From contig NZ_JAAONZ010000024.1 in NCBI RefSeq assembly GCF_011602365.1, positions 1 through 64,000 of the forward strand: DNA of 64,000 bases, given 5' to 3'. Origin of the DNA: Pseudomaricurvus hydrocarbonicus (lineage in GTDB: Bacteria > Pseudomonadota > Gammaproteobacteria > Pseudomonadales > Cellvibrionaceae). Position 1 is the first letter of the stretch, and each line of letters opens with the position of its first letter. The notes beneath the pieces were generated by a model. That model had not been told where the DNA came from, made no database searches, and saw only the letters and a list, made by a program, of their open reading frames with translations. A program made the translations under genes and the position numbers. Below, piece after piece: positions 23,542 to 33,071 of this stretch.

Positions 23542-24294
23542 TTATTCGATCGCTTCTTCATCCGCTTGTCGACTGAGCAGGCGACCAAACACCAAGCCGA
23601 TCTCAAACAGCAGCCACATGGGGATGGCCAGCAGCGCCTGAGACATGATGTCTGGCGGTGTTAACAGCATGCCAAAGACAAAGCACCCGACAATAATATA
23701 AGGCCGCTTTGCCGCCAGGCTGTCAGGAGATACCACACCGGCGACGATCAAAATTACCGCGGCAATGGGGATTTCGAAGGCCAGGCCAAAGGCAAAAAAC
23801 AACTTCAGAACAAAGTCGAGGTAACTGCTGATGTCGGTCATGACGGTGACATCTGTCGGTCCAACGCTGGTGAAAAACCCAAAGATCAGGGGGAAGACCA
23901 CGAAATAAGCGAAGGCCATGCCGGCGTAGAACAGCAAGATGCTGGAGATCAAAATCGGTATCGCCAGTCGCTTTTCCCGCTGGTACAGGGCGGGAGAAAT
24001 AAAGGACCAGATCTGGTACAGCACAAACGGCATGGACAGGAACAGCGCGACAAAAAAGGTCAGTTTGAAAGGGGCCAGGAAGGGCGAGGCCACCTCAGTG
24101 GCAATCATGGAGCTGTTTTCCGGCAGAAACTTCTGCAGCGGCGCGGAGACAAAGCTGTAGATGTCATTGGCGAAGTAAAACAAGCCCAGAAAGATGACCA
24201 GTACGATGATCACGATCCGCAGGGTGCGGTCACGTAACTCGACCAGATGCTGGACAAGGGTCATTTCCTGATCGTCAGAAGGGTTGTCGCTCAT
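23542..24294 (-). CDS. tatC: twin-arginine translocase subunit TatC
   Basis: A 250-residue membrane protein with six membrane segments that recognises twin-arginine signal peptides and, with TatA and TatB, exports folded proteins. The conserved N-terminal region [16 protein letters not shown] with the key Glu and Arg residues is present, as are [13 protein letters not shown] and the PxPDxxSQxLLAxPxxLLFE ending. It is the last gene of the run hisI-hisE-tatA-tatB-tatC, 17 bases after tatB. Confidence 0.96.
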   Translation of the reverse strand: MSDNPSDDQEMTLVQHLVELRDRTLRIVIIVLVIFLGLFYFANDIYSFVSAPLQKFLPENSSMIATEVASPFLAPFKLTFFVALFLSMPFVLYQIWSFISPALYQREKRLAIPILISSILLFYAGMAFAYFVVFPLIFGFFTSVGPTDVTVMTDISSYLDFVLKLFFAFGLAFEIPIAAVILIVAGVVSPDSLAAKRPYIIVGCFVFGMLLTPPDIMSQALLAIPMWLLFEIGLVFGRLLSRQADEEAIE

Positions 24295-24311
24295 GGTTTG
24301 GTTGGGGCGTC

Positions 24312-24806
24312 TCAGTTTTGACTGATGTCAGTGCGGTGGGTTGGCTCGTGGGTTGAGGTGTCAGGAGCAGCGTCCTCAGTCTCGTTGCCGTCAGGCTTCA
24401 GTGCTCTGTGATCGGGGCTCCCCGGGCTCTCGGGGCGCGGTGACTCAGCCGTGAACTCTTTATCACCCTTTACTTCCTGGGTGGCGGCTTCCATAGAATC
24501 TTTAATCAAAGACGCTTCTTTCTGCATGGCCTGTTGAATGCTGCTGGTATTCTCACCGAGGGTGCGTTCGATTTCTTCCTTGCCGGCATTGAGTCGCTGC
24601 ATGACGTTTTCGTTGTGCAGTTGACGACGTATGTCATCGGCGCCAATTTGCTGCTCGAACTCAGCGCGGGTACTTTGTACGCCGCGTTTGAATCGACCCC
24701 ACCAGAGCGCAAGCGTTCTCAGGGTCTCCGGCAGGCGCTCGGGGCCGATGACCAGCAGGCCAACAACGCCAATGACCAGAAGTTCGAAAAAGCCGATATC
24801 AAACAC
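24312..24806 (-). CDS. tatB: twin-arginine translocase subunit TatB
   Basis: A 164-residue protein with one N-terminal membrane helix ([23 protein letters not shown]), the short Gly/Pro hinge and an amphipathic helix ([19 protein letters not shown]). A polar, Glu-rich tail of about 100 residues follows. The Phe-Asp start and the conserved E in the membrane helix distinguish it from TatA. It lies six bases after tatA. Confidence 0.95.
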   Translation of the reverse strand: MFDIGFFELLVIGVVGLLVIGPERLPETLRTLALWWGRFKRGVQSTRAEFEQQIGADDIRRQLHNENVMQRLNAGKEEIERTLGENTSSIQQAMQKEASLIKDSMEAATQEVKGDKEFTAESPRPESPGSPDHRALKPDGNETEDAAPDTSTHEPTHRTDISQN

Positions 24807-24812
24807 CTTAAC

Positions 24813-25061
24813 CTACTTTTTGTTGCCAGTTTTTTCGGTTTCACCATGAACCACTTTTTCAGCGTTCCCGGTTTTGTCTTCGACTTTAGCGGGATCCACT
24901 TCGTCGTCTGCTTTTTTGTCATCATCCATGGCTTTCTTGAAGCCCTTGATGGCACCACCCAGATCACCGCCCAGGTTGCGCAGACGTTTGGTGCCGAACA
25001 ACATAAAAACAATGGCCAGAATGATCAACAATTGCCAAATACTAATACCACCAATACCCAT
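24813..25061 (-). CDS. tatA: twin-arginine translocase subunit TatA
   Basis: An 82-residue protein that oligomerises to form the protein-conducting element. It has a membrane helix ([17 protein letters not shown]), the FGTKRLR hinge and an amphipathic helix ([16 protein letters not shown]), followed by a charged tail. It starts the tat genes and is separated from hisE by 156 bases, so a separate tat promoter may exist there. Confidence 0.95.
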   Translation of the reverse strand: MGIGGISIWQLLIILAIVFMLFGTKRLRNLGGDLGGAIKGFKKAMDDDKKADDEVDPAKVEDKTGNAEKVVHGETEKTGNKK

Positions 25062-25217
25062 AGGGTTACTCCATCGCAGGTGTACATCAAGTGTACGTTA
25101 AACAAGTGTGTGTTGTTGCCTTTATTGGCTGTCAGCTGTCATCGCTGTTGCCGTACTTTGTCTCGTTGTCGTCGTTATTCGTGTTTTCGTCGTGATTGTT
25201 CCCAGCTGCGAGCGCGA

Positions 25218-25571
25218 TTAATGCTTGTTGCGGGATGCCTTTTCTTCGAGCCCGGACATGTCAAAACGACGGGCCAGTTCACTGAGTACCGCAGAGGCGT
25301 CTTCACCCAGGTGCGATAACATCACCAGTGAATGAAACCACAGGTCTGCGGTTTCGTAGATCACATCGCGGTTGTCGCCGCTGGTTTCAGCATCCTTGGC
25401 CGCCAGTACGGTTTCGACGGCCTCTTCACCCACTTTTTCCAGAATCTTGTTGAGACCTTTGCGGTGCAGGCTGGCGACGTAGGATTTGTCGTCGTCGGAT
25501 TCTTTACGCTCTTCCAGAATACGGGAGAGTTCGGCCAGTACATCGAGTTTGTCAGTTGCGGTCATGGTCAT
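25218..25571 (-). CDS. hisE: phosphoribosyl-ATP pyrophosphatase
   Basis: A 117-residue enzyme of the MazG-like fold that splits pyrophosphate from phosphoribosyl-ATP, the second step of histidine synthesis. The motifs [13 protein letters not shown] and [13 protein letters not shown] with the metal-binding acidic residues are present. The start ATG at 25571 overlaps the hisI stop codon by four bases (ATGA), which indicates translational coupling; further upstream starts would run into hisI. In many bacteria hisI and hisE are fused; here they are separate, as in Pseudomonas. Confidence 0.95.
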   Translation of the reverse strand: MTMTATDKLDVLAELSRILEERKESDDDKSYVASLHRKGLNKILEKVGEEAVETVLAAKDAETSGDNRDVIYETADLWFHSLVMLSHLGEDASAVLSELARRFDMSGLEEKASRNKH

Positions 25572-25957
25572 GCATAAATCTCTTTGGGGTCTTTGATAAC
25601 GGGGTCGACGGTGACCCATTCACCCTCTTGCAGGACCCGATAGAAGCAGGATTCTCTACCCGTATGACAAGCCATGCCCCCCAATTGTTCAACCTGCAGT
25701 ACGATCACGTCCGCGTCGCAATCCAGGCGGATTTCGCTGACTACTTGAGTGTGACCTGAGCTTTCGCCCTTGCGCCAGAGCTGTTGCCGGGAGCGGGACC
25801 AGTAGACAGCGCGCCCTTCTGCTGCGGTTAATTGCACGGACTCGCGGTTCATCCAGGCCATCATCAGGATGCGGCCGGTTTTGGCGTCCTGGGCGATGGC
25901 GGGCACCAGACCGTCTTCGGTCCATTTGATGCTGTCGAGATAAGAGTTATCGGTCAC
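25568..25957 (-). CDS. hisI: phosphoribosyl-AMP cyclohydrolase
   Basis: A 129-residue zinc and magnesium enzyme that opens the purine ring of phosphoribosyl-AMP, the third step of histidine synthesis. [27 protein letters not shown], the acidic cluster DCDADV and the zinc-binding [11 protein letters not shown] are all present. It is followed by hisE with a 4-base overlap. Confidence 0.95.
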   Translation of the reverse strand: MTDNSYLDSIKWTEDGLVPAIAQDAKTGRILMMAWMNRESVQLTAAEGRAVYWSRSRQQLWRKGESSGHTQVVSEIRLDCDADVIVLQVEQLGGMACHTGRESCFYRVLQEGEWVTVDPVIKDPKEIYA

Positions 25958-26054
25958 CTGCTGTTCACCTTCATTGAAATACCGCTGTTCACTGGCGTTG
26001 CCTGTCGAGCTGGGCAGTCGCCACAGTCAATGTCACCTTAAACATTGCTGTGCT

Positions 26055-26087
26055 AAGACCGCCGATTCTAACCTATCCGGCGGTCTT
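26055..26087. terminator. hairpin between ubiB and hisI
   Basis: AAGACCGCCG (26055-26064) pairs perfectly with CGGCGGTCTT (26078-26087) across a 13-base loop. It lies in the 254-base gap between the end of ubiB and the start of hisI, so it would end or attenuate the ubiE-ubiJ-ubiB message. Only a short T-run follows on either strand. Confidence 0.55.
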
Positions 26088-26211
26088 TGGGTATGTGAGA
26101 TGGCGGCCCGGGGAGGGGCGGCGGTGTGACCGTTGGTGGACCCGGGGTGAGATGCTGGTGACCGGGTCCGGCCAGTCTGCGGGGCTGAGCCCGGTGTTCT
26201 CTGGCTGAACG

Positions 26212-27846
26212 TTATTGGCTCAGCCAGGCCCAGCCGGCAATGGCCACCAGCACCCAGCTGTAGGGGGGAATCTGGCTGAGGTTGACGCCGGCGGCGGGCA
26301 GCGCCGTGGCCACCGCGCCCAGCCCGGCCAGGACGGCAATGAATACCCGCCGACGGGTGCGGCCGGCGGTGGCGTTTTGGCGGTTGATCAGCTCGGCGGC
26401 CTGTTGCAGTTGCGGGGCGAGTTCACCCAACTGCTGCATCTGGTCCAGGGCGGCAGAGATTTTGTGGGGCATCTGTGGCGCCTGTTCCAGCAGCTCCGGC
26501 CCGTAGCGTTTCAGTTGTTGCAGCAGGCTGCGGGGGTGGAAGCGCTCGGTCATCCAGCGTTCCAGAAATGGGTGGGCGGTCTGCCAGAGGTCCAGATCCG
26601 GGTAGAGCTGGCGACCCAGGCCCTCGATGTTGAGCAGGGTTTTCTGCAGCAGCACCAGCTGCGGCTGCACTTCCATATTGAAACGTCGGGCGGTCTGGAA
26701 CAGCGTGATGACAATCTGGCCGAAGGAAATTTCTTTCAGCGGTTTTTCAAAGATGGGCTCACACACCGTGCGAATAGCGGCTTCAAATTCATTCACCGGC
26801 GTGTCTTCCGGCACCCAGCCACTTTGTACGTGGAGTTCGGCGACAAGGCGATAGTCGCGGCGGAAAATGGCCAGCAGATTGCGCGCCATGTAGTACTGAT
26901 CCGCCTGGGTCAGGGAGCCGACAATGGCCATGTCCACGGCGATGTACTGGGGGCGCTGGGGGTGGTCGCGGGACACAAAAATGTTGCCCGGGTGCATGTC
27001 GGCGTGAAAGAAGTTGTGCTCAAACACTTGCATGAAGAAGATTTCCACGCCGCGCTCGGCCAGCATCTTCATGTTGGTGTTCTGTTCCGCCAGCGCCGTC
27101 ATGTCGGTCACCGGGATGCCGTAGATGCGTTCCATCACCATGACATTGGGGCGGGTATAGTCCCAGAACACCTCGGGCACATACAGCATCGGTGATTGGG
27201 CAAAGTTACGGCGCAACTGGGAGGCATTGGCCGCTTCGCGCTGCAGGTTCAGTTCGTCGAAGATGGTGTGCTCGTACTCTTCCACCACTTCGACCGGACG
27301 CAGGCGCTGGCCATCGGTGGCAAACCGCTGGACCAGTTTGGCCAGCAGGTACATCAACGCGATGTCTTTCTCGATGGTGGTTTCGATCCCCGGGCGGATC
27401 ACCTTGATGACCACCGCCTGCCCCGACTCTTTCAGTTTGGCGGTGTGCACTTGTGCCACGGAGGCCGAGGCCAGCGGTTCGGGGTCAAAGTCATCAAACA
27501 GCTCGCCCACCGGCTTGCCGAGCGCCGCCTCGATGATTTCCCGGCACTGATCCTTATCAAAAGGGGCGACGTTGTCCTGCAGGTGGTCCAGCTCCTCGAC
27601 GATGTCCAGGGGAATCAGGTCCGGACGGGTGGAGAGCACCTGGCCGAATTTGATGAACACCGGGCCCAGGTCTTCGAGAAAATACCGCAGCCGCTGACCG
27701 CGGGTTTGCGGGCTGGCGGGCAGCAACGCCGTGAGCTTGAGCAGCAGTGCCAGACCCCAGGGCAACCGGTGGTGGGGCAGCAGCTCATCCAGGCGGTAGC
27801 GCAAGGCGGTGAAGAGGATTTTTAGAAATCGGAACAGGGCGACCAC
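26212..27846 (-). CDS. ubiB: ubiquinone biosynthesis regulatory kinase-like protein UbiB
   Basis: A 544-residue member of the ABC1/ADCK family, an atypical kinase-like ATPase needed for the ring hydroxylation steps of ubiquinone synthesis. The KxGQ motif appears in [16 protein letters not shown] (about 66-82), the Ala-rich nucleotide loop in [11 protein letters not shown], the metal-binding region in [11 protein letters not shown] and the DFG-equivalent in [10 protein letters not shown]. Two C-terminal membrane segments (about 497-544) anchor it. The start is a GTG at 27846. It lies 15 bases after ubiJ and with ubiE forms the usual operon. Confidence 0.95.
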   Translation of the reverse strand: MVALFRFLKILFTALRYRLDELLPHHRLPWGLALLLKLTALLPASPQTRGQRLRYFLEDLGPVFIKFGQVLSTRPDLIPLDIVEELDHLQDNVAPFDKDQCREIIEAALGKPVGELFDDFDPEPLASASVAQVHTAKLKESGQAVVIKVIRPGIETTIEKDIALMYLLAKLVQRFATDGQRLRPVEVVEEYEHTIFDELNLQREAANASQLRRNFAQSPMLYVPEVFWDYTRPNVMVMERIYGIPVTDMTALAEQNTNMKMLAERGVEIFFMQVFEHNFFHADMHPGNIFVSRDHPQRPQYIAVDMAIVGSLTQADQYYMARNLLAIFRRDYRLVAELHVQSGWVPEDTPVNEFEAAIRTVCEPIFEKPLKEISFGQIVITLFQTARRFNMEVQPQLVLLQKTLLNIEGLGRQLYPDLDLWQTAHPFLERWMTERFHPRSLLQQLKRYGPELLEQAPQMPHKISAALDQMQQLGELAPQLQQAAELINRQNATAGRTRRRVFIAVLAGLGAVATALPAAGVNLSQIPPYSWVLVAIAGWAWLSQ

Positions 27847-27861
27847 TGTGGGGGGAAATCC

Positions 27862-28530
27862 TTATGCTTTGGGCTGAGAAGAGGAATGCGGGTGTTCGGG
27901 GCGAAGCTTTTGTTTTGAAGCAATTAGGCGTTCAACCCGGGCCTGGATTCGATCGGCGGCCAGCCGCAGATCATCCACCTGAGCGCTGAACTGTTGCAGC
28001 TCCGCGGCTGACGGAATGGCGCGGAGTTCTTCGGTCAGGAACTCGCTCAGCAGGCGCTTGCCATTTTGGCCGCGGGCTTTCAGCCAGCGGAACTGACGGC
28101 GGGCCTTCTCCGCCAGCTGGTGGCCGGCCACATCCCCGAGCCATTCGTTGATGGCTTCTTCCCAGTCGAGGTCCAGCTCGCTGGCAATGGTTTTGATGTC
28201 GGCCAGCAGGGCGGTGTTGCCCCAGGCCTCCACATTGGCGTCCGCCAGGTTTACCCGATCGCTGGTGGCCAGCATCAACAGCCCAGGCAGCGTGCCGCGC
28301 AGACAGGTGGTGGGGTTGTCGATGTGGGTGCTGATGCGGATGGCGTCGTCGTCAAAATGACAGCACAGGGGGATTTTGTTGCCGCTCAGGGGCTCGTGCA
28401 GCTCCACCGCCAGGCTCTTGCCGGACAGGGCCTGCAGGCGCAAGCGGGTGGCGGGGTCATAGTGCAGCGCTTTGTTGATGGCGGCTTCCAGAGAAGCGGT
28501 CGCTGCGGCGCTGAGAGTGGGGTCGACCAT
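27862..28530 (-). CDS. ubiJ: ubiquinone biosynthesis accessory factor UbiJ
   Basis: A 222-residue protein with an N-terminal SCP2 lipid-binding domain (about 10-115) and a helical C-terminal part with a short coiled coil (about 165-210). UbiJ scaffolds the soluble Ubi enzyme complex and holds hydrophobic intermediates. Position between ubiE and ubiB confirms the assignment. The C-terminus is Lys/His/Ser-rich. Confidence 0.92.
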   Translation of the reverse strand: MVDPTLSAAATASLEAAINKALHYDPATRLRLQALSGKSLAVELHEPLSGNKIPLCCHFDDDAIRISTHIDNPTTCLRGTLPGLLMLATSDRVNLADANVEAWGNTALLADIKTIASELDLDWEEAINEWLGDVAGHQLAEKARRQFRWLKARGQNGKRLLSEFLTEELRAIPSAAELQQFSAQVDDLRLAADRIQARVERLIASKQKLRPEHPHSSSQPKA

Positions 28531-28643
28531 GGCCGTAAGGTTCCTGTGAGCTGGGTACTGATGCTGGGGTTTGGCAGCTGCCCCGGTTGTGCGCCCGGGG
28601 CTTGCTTAAGGTAATTAAGGTAACGCGTGCTTCGGTGCCCAGT

Positions 28644-29405
28644 TTAGGGTTTGGTGCCCCTGTGCAGCGCGACAATACCGCCGGTCATGTTGTGGTATTC
28701 ACAGTTGGCAAAACCGGCGTCCAGCATCATGTTTTTCAGGGTGGCCTGGTCCGGGTGCATCCGAATCGATTCGGCCAGGTAGGCGTAGCTGTCGGCATCG
28801 TTGGTCACCAGCTTGCCCATAAACGGCAACAGTTTAAAGGAGTATGCGTCGTACGCCTTGCTCAGCAGCTCACTTTGCGGTTTGGAAAACTCCAGCACCA
28901 GCAGTCGGCCACCGGGCTTGAGCACCCGCAACATGGAGCGCAGTGCCAGATCCTTGTCGGTGACGTTGCGCAGGCCAAAGGCGATGGTGATGCAGTCAAA
29001 CGTGTTGTCGGGGAAGGGCAGGTATTGGGCATCCGCCTGGCTCACCACCAGATTGCCGGCCACTCCGCGGTCGGTGAGGCGGTCGCGCCCCACGCGCAGC
29101 ATGGATTCGTTGATGTCCGCCAGCACCACCAGCCCCTCCGGGCCAACCAGTTTGGAAAATTTGTAGCTGAGATCGCCGGTGCCACCGGCGATGTCCAGTA
29201 CCTTGTGACCGCGACGCACCCCGGACAGCTCAATGGTAAAGCGCTTCCACAGGCGGTGTACCCCACCGGACATGAGGTCGTTCATCAGATCGTATTTGCC
29301 GGCAACGGAGTGAAAGACATCGGCCACACGGCCGGCTTTTTCTTCAACCGGAACTTCCTGAAAGCCAAAATGGGTGGTTTTTTTCTCGCTCATGGTGGGG
29401 GTCAC
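28644..29405 (-). CDS. ubiE: ubiquinone/menaquinone biosynthesis C-methyltransferase
   Basis: A 253-residue SAM-dependent methyltransferase that methylates the ring carbon of demethoxyubiquinol (and of demethylmenaquinol if present). [11 protein letters not shown] near residue 72 is the SAM-binding motif I, and GLRNVTDK (about 137-144) and [12 protein letters not shown] are family signatures. The initial [31 protein letters not shown] segment is standard. It is first in ubiE-ubiJ-ubiB. Confidence 0.96.
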   Translation of the reverse strand: MTPTMSEKKTTHFGFQEVPVEEKAGRVADVFHSVAGKYDLMNDLMSGGVHRLWKRFTIELSGVRRGHKVLDIAGGTGDLSYKFSKLVGPEGLVVLADINESMLRVGRDRLTDRGVAGNLVVSQADAQYLPFPDNTFDCITIAFGLRNVTDKDLALRSMLRVLKPGGRLLVLEFSKPQSELLSKAYDAYSFKLLPFMGKLVTNDADSYAYLAESIRMHPDQATLKNMMLDAGFANCEYHNMTGGIVALHRGTKP

Positions 29406-29553
29406 TTCTGTAAAGAGACGGCTATTGTACCCGCCGGATTGACCGTATTGCTAGGGGCGAGACCGTCGGTAAACGGTTTCGCCGCTGGCCAGGGGAATGA
29501 TGCGCCGAGGTGCGTGCGTCCAGATCATAACGCGGATGCGCAGCAGGGGCTGT

Positions 29554-29946
29554 TCAGGCGCCCGGTGGGCCGGGCATCAGATTCACCACCTGGGTTTCCG
29601 GCTCGCGGGACAGTTTGGCGTTGTGCAGGGCGGTTTCGTAGGCGGCCATCATCGCGCTTTGATTGACGCCAAGTTCGTGCAAATAGGCCCAGGTAAAGAT
29701 GCCGGAGTCGTGATGGTCACTGAAGTAAATGCGCAGGCCGTAATTGCCCACCGCCTCCAGTTTGTCGATGGCCACGTATTTTTTGCCGTATTGCAGCACT
29801 TCCTGGCCGGGACCGTGTCCCTTCACTTCGGCCGAAGGCGAGTGCACCCGCAAAAACTCAGCCGGCAACGCGAACATCTGCTCACCAAAGTGGACGTCCA
29901 GGGTCCGTGTTTTTTTGTGTAGCTGAATTTTTGTGGGGGGCAACAT
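29554..29946 (-). CDS. DUF971 family protein (gamma-butyrobetaine hydroxylase N-domain-like)
   Basis: A 130-residue protein consisting of one DUF971 domain. LPAEFLRVHSPSAEVKGHG and the block VGNYGLRIYFSDHHDSGIFTWAYLHELG are diagnostic. The fold is that of the N-terminal, zinc-binding part of gamma-butyrobetaine hydroxylases, and stand-alone members are often linked to iron-sulfur cluster handling, but their role is not settled. It follows hslU by 44 bases on the same strand, as in many gammaproteobacteria. Confidence 0.88.
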   Translation of the reverse strand: MLPPTKIQLHKKTRTLDVHFGEQMFALPAEFLRVHSPSAEVKGHGPGQEVLQYGKKYVAIDKLEAVGNYGLRIYFSDHHDSGIFTWAYLHELGVNQSAMMAAYETALHNAKLSREPETQVVNLMPGPPGA

Positions 29947-29990
29947 CGGTCTGCTCTCTCGCCGTGATTTAACGTGGAACCGAACCGGGT

Positions 29991-31337
29991 TTAAAGGATA
30001 AACCGGCTCAGGTCTTCATTTTGGGCCAGTTCGCCCAGCTGGGCGTCCACGTAGCTGGCGTCCACGGTGAGCTGTTCATGGCCATCACCGGCGTCAAACG
30101 ACACCCCTTCCAGCAAGCGCTCCATGATGGTGTGCAAGCGGCGGGCGCCGATATTCTCGGTGCGCTCGTTGACTTCATAAGCGGTCTCCGCAATGCGGCG
30201 GATACCGTCTTTGGTGAACGCAAGCGTCGTGCCTTCGGTCTGCAGTAAGGCTACCTGCTGTTCGGTCAGGGAGGCGTTGGGCTCGGTCAGAATGCGTTCG
30301 AAATCATCCGGGGACAAGGCGGTGAGCTCTACCCGAATCGGCAAGCGACCCTGCAGCTCCGGAATCAGGTCGGAGGGCTTGGCCAGGTGGAAGGCGCCGG
30401 AAGCAATAAACAGAATGTGGTCGGTCTTGATCATGCCGTGTTTGGTGCTGACGGTACAGCCTTCGATCAAGGGCAGCAGATCGCGTTGCACCCCCTCGCG
30501 GGACACATCCGCACCGGCGCCTTCGCTGCGTTTGGCGACCTTGTCGATCTCATCTATAAACACAATGCCATTTTGCTCGGCGGCGGCAATGGCCTTGCTT
30601 TTCATCTCTTCTTCGTTGACCAGCTTGGCGGCTTCTTCGTCCTGAATCTGTTTGAACGCCTGCTTGACCGTGATCTTGGTGGTCTTGGTCTTGTTGGCCG
30701 ACATGGAGGAGAACATGCTCTGCAGTTGATTGGTCATGTCTTCCATGCCGGGAGGCGCCATGATTTCAACGCCAACAGGGCGCGCCGAGATTTCAATTTC
30801 AATTTCCTTGTCGTCCAGCTCGCCTTCCCGCAGTTTTTTGCGGAACATCTGGCGGGTGGTGGATTCCTTGTCGCTGCCGCTGAGCTTTTCGGCCTCACTG
30901 AGGTCGCCGCCGCGGGCGGGGGGGAGCAGGGCATTGAGGATGCGCTCTTCGGCGGCATCGGCGGCGCGATGCTCGACTTTTTTCATCTCCAGCTCGCGGT
31001 GCAGCTTGATGGAACCGTCCACCAGATCGCGGATGATGGATTCCACATCGCGGCCGACATAACCGACTTCGGTAAATTTGGTGGCTTCGACCTTGATGAA
31101 GGGCGCGTTGGCAAGCTTGGCCAGGCGGCGGGCAATTTCCGTTTTACCGACCCCGGTGGGGCCGATCATCAGGATGTTCTTGGGGGTGATTTCGTTGCGC
31201 AGGTTTTCGTCCAGCTGCATGCGGCGCCAGCGGTTGCGCAAGGCAATGGCAACGGCGCGTTTGGCCTCTGTCTGGCCAACAATGTGTCTGTCCAGCTCGT
31301 GAACGATTTCTCGGGGGGTCATGGTCATGTCTGACAT
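29991..31337 (-). CDS. hslU: HslU, ATPase subunit of the HslVU protease
   Basis: A 448-residue AAA+ unfoldase that feeds proteins into the HslV chamber. [17 protein letters not shown] opens the N-domain, [15 protein letters not shown] is the Walker A, the I-domain insertion (about 110-240) is helical and Met-rich, and [10 protein letters not shown] is the Walker B. The C-terminus ends EDLSRFIL, the type of tail that docks into HslV. The ATG at 31337 was chosen; 17 upstream codons in frame are unconserved. It lies 140 bases after hslV and probably shares its heat-shock transcript. Confidence 0.96.
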   Translation of the reverse strand: MSDMTMTPREIVHELDRHIVGQTEAKRAVAIALRNRWRRMQLDENLRNEITPKNILMIGPTGVGKTEIARRLAKLANAPFIKVEATKFTEVGYVGRDVESIIRDLVDGSIKLHRELEMKKVEHRAADAAEERILNALLPPARGGDLSEAEKLSGSDKESTTRQMFRKKLREGELDDKEIEIEISARPVGVEIMAPPGMEDMTNQLQSMFSSMSANKTKTTKITVKQAFKQIQDEEAAKLVNEEEMKSKAIAAAEQNGIVFIDEIDKVAKRSEGAGADVSREGVQRDLLPLIEGCTVSTKHGMIKTDHILFIASGAFHLAKPSDLIPELQGRLPIRVELTALSPDDFERILTEPNASLTEQQVALLQTEGTTLAFTKDGIRRIAETAYEVNERTENIGARRLHTIMERLLEGVSFDAGDGHEQLTVDASYVDAQLGELAQNEDLSRFIL

Positions 31338-31477
31338 AAGCAATCTTCTTTCAGTGATTCGTGGTCTGCAGGTGTTGCGGTTGCGCACCGCTGGCGTTCA
31401 GCAACCGCTGTTGACAAACAAGTGGTTCTGAACAGCCGTTGGGCTTAACCCACACCTGGGCTTGAGTGTCTGCAGCG

Positions 31478-32023
31478 TTAAGCGTCGTACTCTAATTCTT
31501 CAATGACGTGGTTGTGATTGGTAAACACACAGATGTCACCGGCGATGCCGAGACTCTTCTCCACAATGCCACGGGCTTCCATGTCGGTGTTTTCAAACAG
31601 GGCGCGGGCGGCGGATTGGGCAAAGGGGCCGCCGGAGCCAATGGCGATAATGTCTTGCTCGGGCTGAATCACATCGCCATTGCCGGTGATGATGAGCGAG
31701 GCATCCTTGTCGGCCACGGCCAGCAGCGCTTCCAGGCGGCGCAGGGCGCGGTCGGTGCGCCAGTCCTTGGCCAGTTCTACGGCGGCGCGGACCAGCTGAC
31801 CGTTGTGCGCTTCCAGCTTGGCTTCAAAGCGTTCAAACAGGGTAAAAGCATCGGCGGTGCCACCGGCAAAACCGGCCAGCACCTGATCATTATACAAGCG
31901 GCGCACCTTGCGGGCATTGCCCTTCATGACGGTGTTGCCCATGGAGACCTGGCCATCTCCGCCAATCACAACCTTGCCGTTGCGACGCACAGAGAGAATG
32001 GTAGTACCTCGATATTGTTCCAC
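31478..32023 (-). CDS. hslV: HslV, peptidase subunit of the HslVU protease
   Basis: A 181-residue proteasome-beta-like peptidase. The N-terminal [14 protein letters not shown] contains the catalytic threonine of the TTI motif, exposed after removal of the leader. [27 protein letters not shown] and [16 protein letters not shown] are typical. Twelve copies form the degradation chamber capped by HslU. A sigma-32-like promoter lies about 45 bases upstream. Confidence 0.96.
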   Translation of the reverse strand: MEQYRGTTILSVRRNGKVVIGGDGQVSMGNTVMKGNARKVRRLYNDQVLAGFAGGTADAFTLFERFEAKLEAHNGQLVRAAVELAKDWRTDRALRRLEALLAVADKDASLIITGNGDVIQPEQDIIAIGSGGPFAQSAARALFENTDMEARGIVEKSLGIAGDICVFTNHNHVIEELEYDA

Positions 32024-32068
32024 AGGGAATCCTTAGCTTCAGTGAATTTGGGGTGATTCTGAAACCAA

Positions 32069-32096
32069 AGGTGGGGGCGGCAGGGGAGAATTCAAG
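32069..32096 (-). promoter_or_regulatory. sigma-32-type heat-shock promoter of hslVU
   Basis: On the minus strand the boxes CTTGAAT (32096-32090) and CCCCACCT (32076-32069) are separated by 13 bases. This is a close match to the heat-shock consensus CTTGAAA and CCCCATNT with the usual spacing. The start of hslV is 46 bases downstream of the -10 box. hslVU is a classical heat-shock operon, which supports the reading. Confidence 0.6.
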
Positions 32097-32165
32097 GCTG
32101 GAAAATGCGCCAGGGAGGGTCATTACACTGCTTTACGCAGTCGCTCTGTGGGGAGTGGTCAGGCG

Positions 32166-32187
32166 GCGCCACACCCGGGTGTGGCGC
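32166..32187. other. perfect 22-bp palindrome between the SPOR gene and hslV
   Basis: GCGCCACACCC is followed without a loop by its exact inverse complement GGGTGTGGCGC. A second, imperfect version (GCCACACCGGGTGGGC) follows at about 32199-32214. It lies 48 bases after the SPOR gene's stop codon and about 70 bases upstream of the heat-shock promoter boxes. As RNA it would form a hairpin and could end the upstream transcript; as DNA it could be a protein-binding site. No T-run follows. Confidence 0.6.
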
Positions 32188-32234
32188 AATAAGAGAAGCC
32201 ACACCGGGTGGGCTGGCAGCGCTTAACGGCTGTT

Positions 32235-32852
32235 CTAACCTTTCTTGCGCTTGAGCAGCAGTGGATTGATGTCGTTGGACACCAGTGTGCTGCGCGCACT
32301 GGCCACTCGTGAGCTTGAGTCGTAAGGGCCGACCAGCACCCGGTGCCAGGTCTCACCGTTGCGCACGGTGACGGTTTCCACCTGCGCTTCCAGGTTCATC
32401 AAAATCAGTTCAGCCCGCAGGCGATCGGCGTCGGCGCTCTTTTTAAACGAGCCCACCTGCAGAATAAACTCCTGCTGCTCACTGGGCTGGGTTTGGGTCT
32501 TGGGGGCTGGCGTGGGGTCTTTAACCACCACTTCGGTTTCTTTCAGCAGTTGATAAAAATCGAAGCGGGGTTTGGGGACCTGGGCTTTGATTTTTTCAGG
32601 CTGGGACTCGGCCATCACCGGCTGTGGGTTGGTCGGTTGCGGCGCGACGCCGGAAAGGTAGGCCAGAAACATGATGAAAGCGCCCAGTACTGTGCCCGTG
32701 AACAGCCATACCCAGCCCGGCACCTGGGATTTGGGCTTGTTGGCTGAACGCTTGTTGGCAGAGCTGCTCTTGCGGCGGGAGCTCGATCTTGTCGAGCTGC
32801 GGCTGCTGCTGGCGGCGGGCGGGCGCGATTTTTTGGCAAAGTCTCGGGTCAT
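32235..32852 (-). CDS. SPOR-domain cell-division protein, FtsN-like
   Basis: A 205-residue bitopic membrane protein. A Ser/Arg/Lys-rich cytoplasmic N-terminus (1-45) precedes one membrane segment (VWLFTGTVLGAFIMFLAYL, about 49-67). A Pro/Lys/Gln-rich periplasmic linker and a C-terminal SPOR domain (about 125-205: EFILQVGSFKKSADADRLRAEL ... WHRVLVGPYDS) follow. SPOR domains bind denuded peptidoglycan at the septum. Its position next to priA and hslVU is that of the Pseudomonas FtsN-like gene. I chose the ATG at 32852 (MTRDFAKK); upstream in-frame starts to 32957 are unconserved. Confidence 0.85.
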   Translation of the reverse strand: MTRDFAKKSRPPAASSSRSSTRSSSRRKSSSANKRSANKPKSQVPGWVWLFTGTVLGAFIMFLAYLSGVAPQPTNPQPVMAESQPEKIKAQVPKPRFDFYQLLKETEVVVKDPTPAPKTQTQPSEQQEFILQVGSFKKSADADRLRAELILMNLEAQVETVTVRNGETWHRVLVGPYDSSSRVASARSTLVSNDINPLLLKRKKG

Positions 32853-33071
32853 GGGGTCCGGGTCTTGGGAAGATGAAGTATCACAAGCGAATGATTTATG
32901 CGGAATTGTACTCGACATGGGCAGGTCGACCAACCGACGCTGGTGAAAACCTGCCAATCAGCTCACGTCTTCTTTTACTGCAACCGTACCAGCCTTAGCT
33001 CAGCGTGGTTGCAACGGCTTGGCCGGGCTCTGGCTAAAGGCTGCCGGGGTCCGGGAAGCCGCCGACTCAAG

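Noticed and set aside
26215-27195. 326-codon open frame opposite ubiB
   Set aside because: It lies wholly antisense to a clear UbiB gene and its Gly/His/Gln-rich composition is that of a shadow frame in GC-rich DNA.
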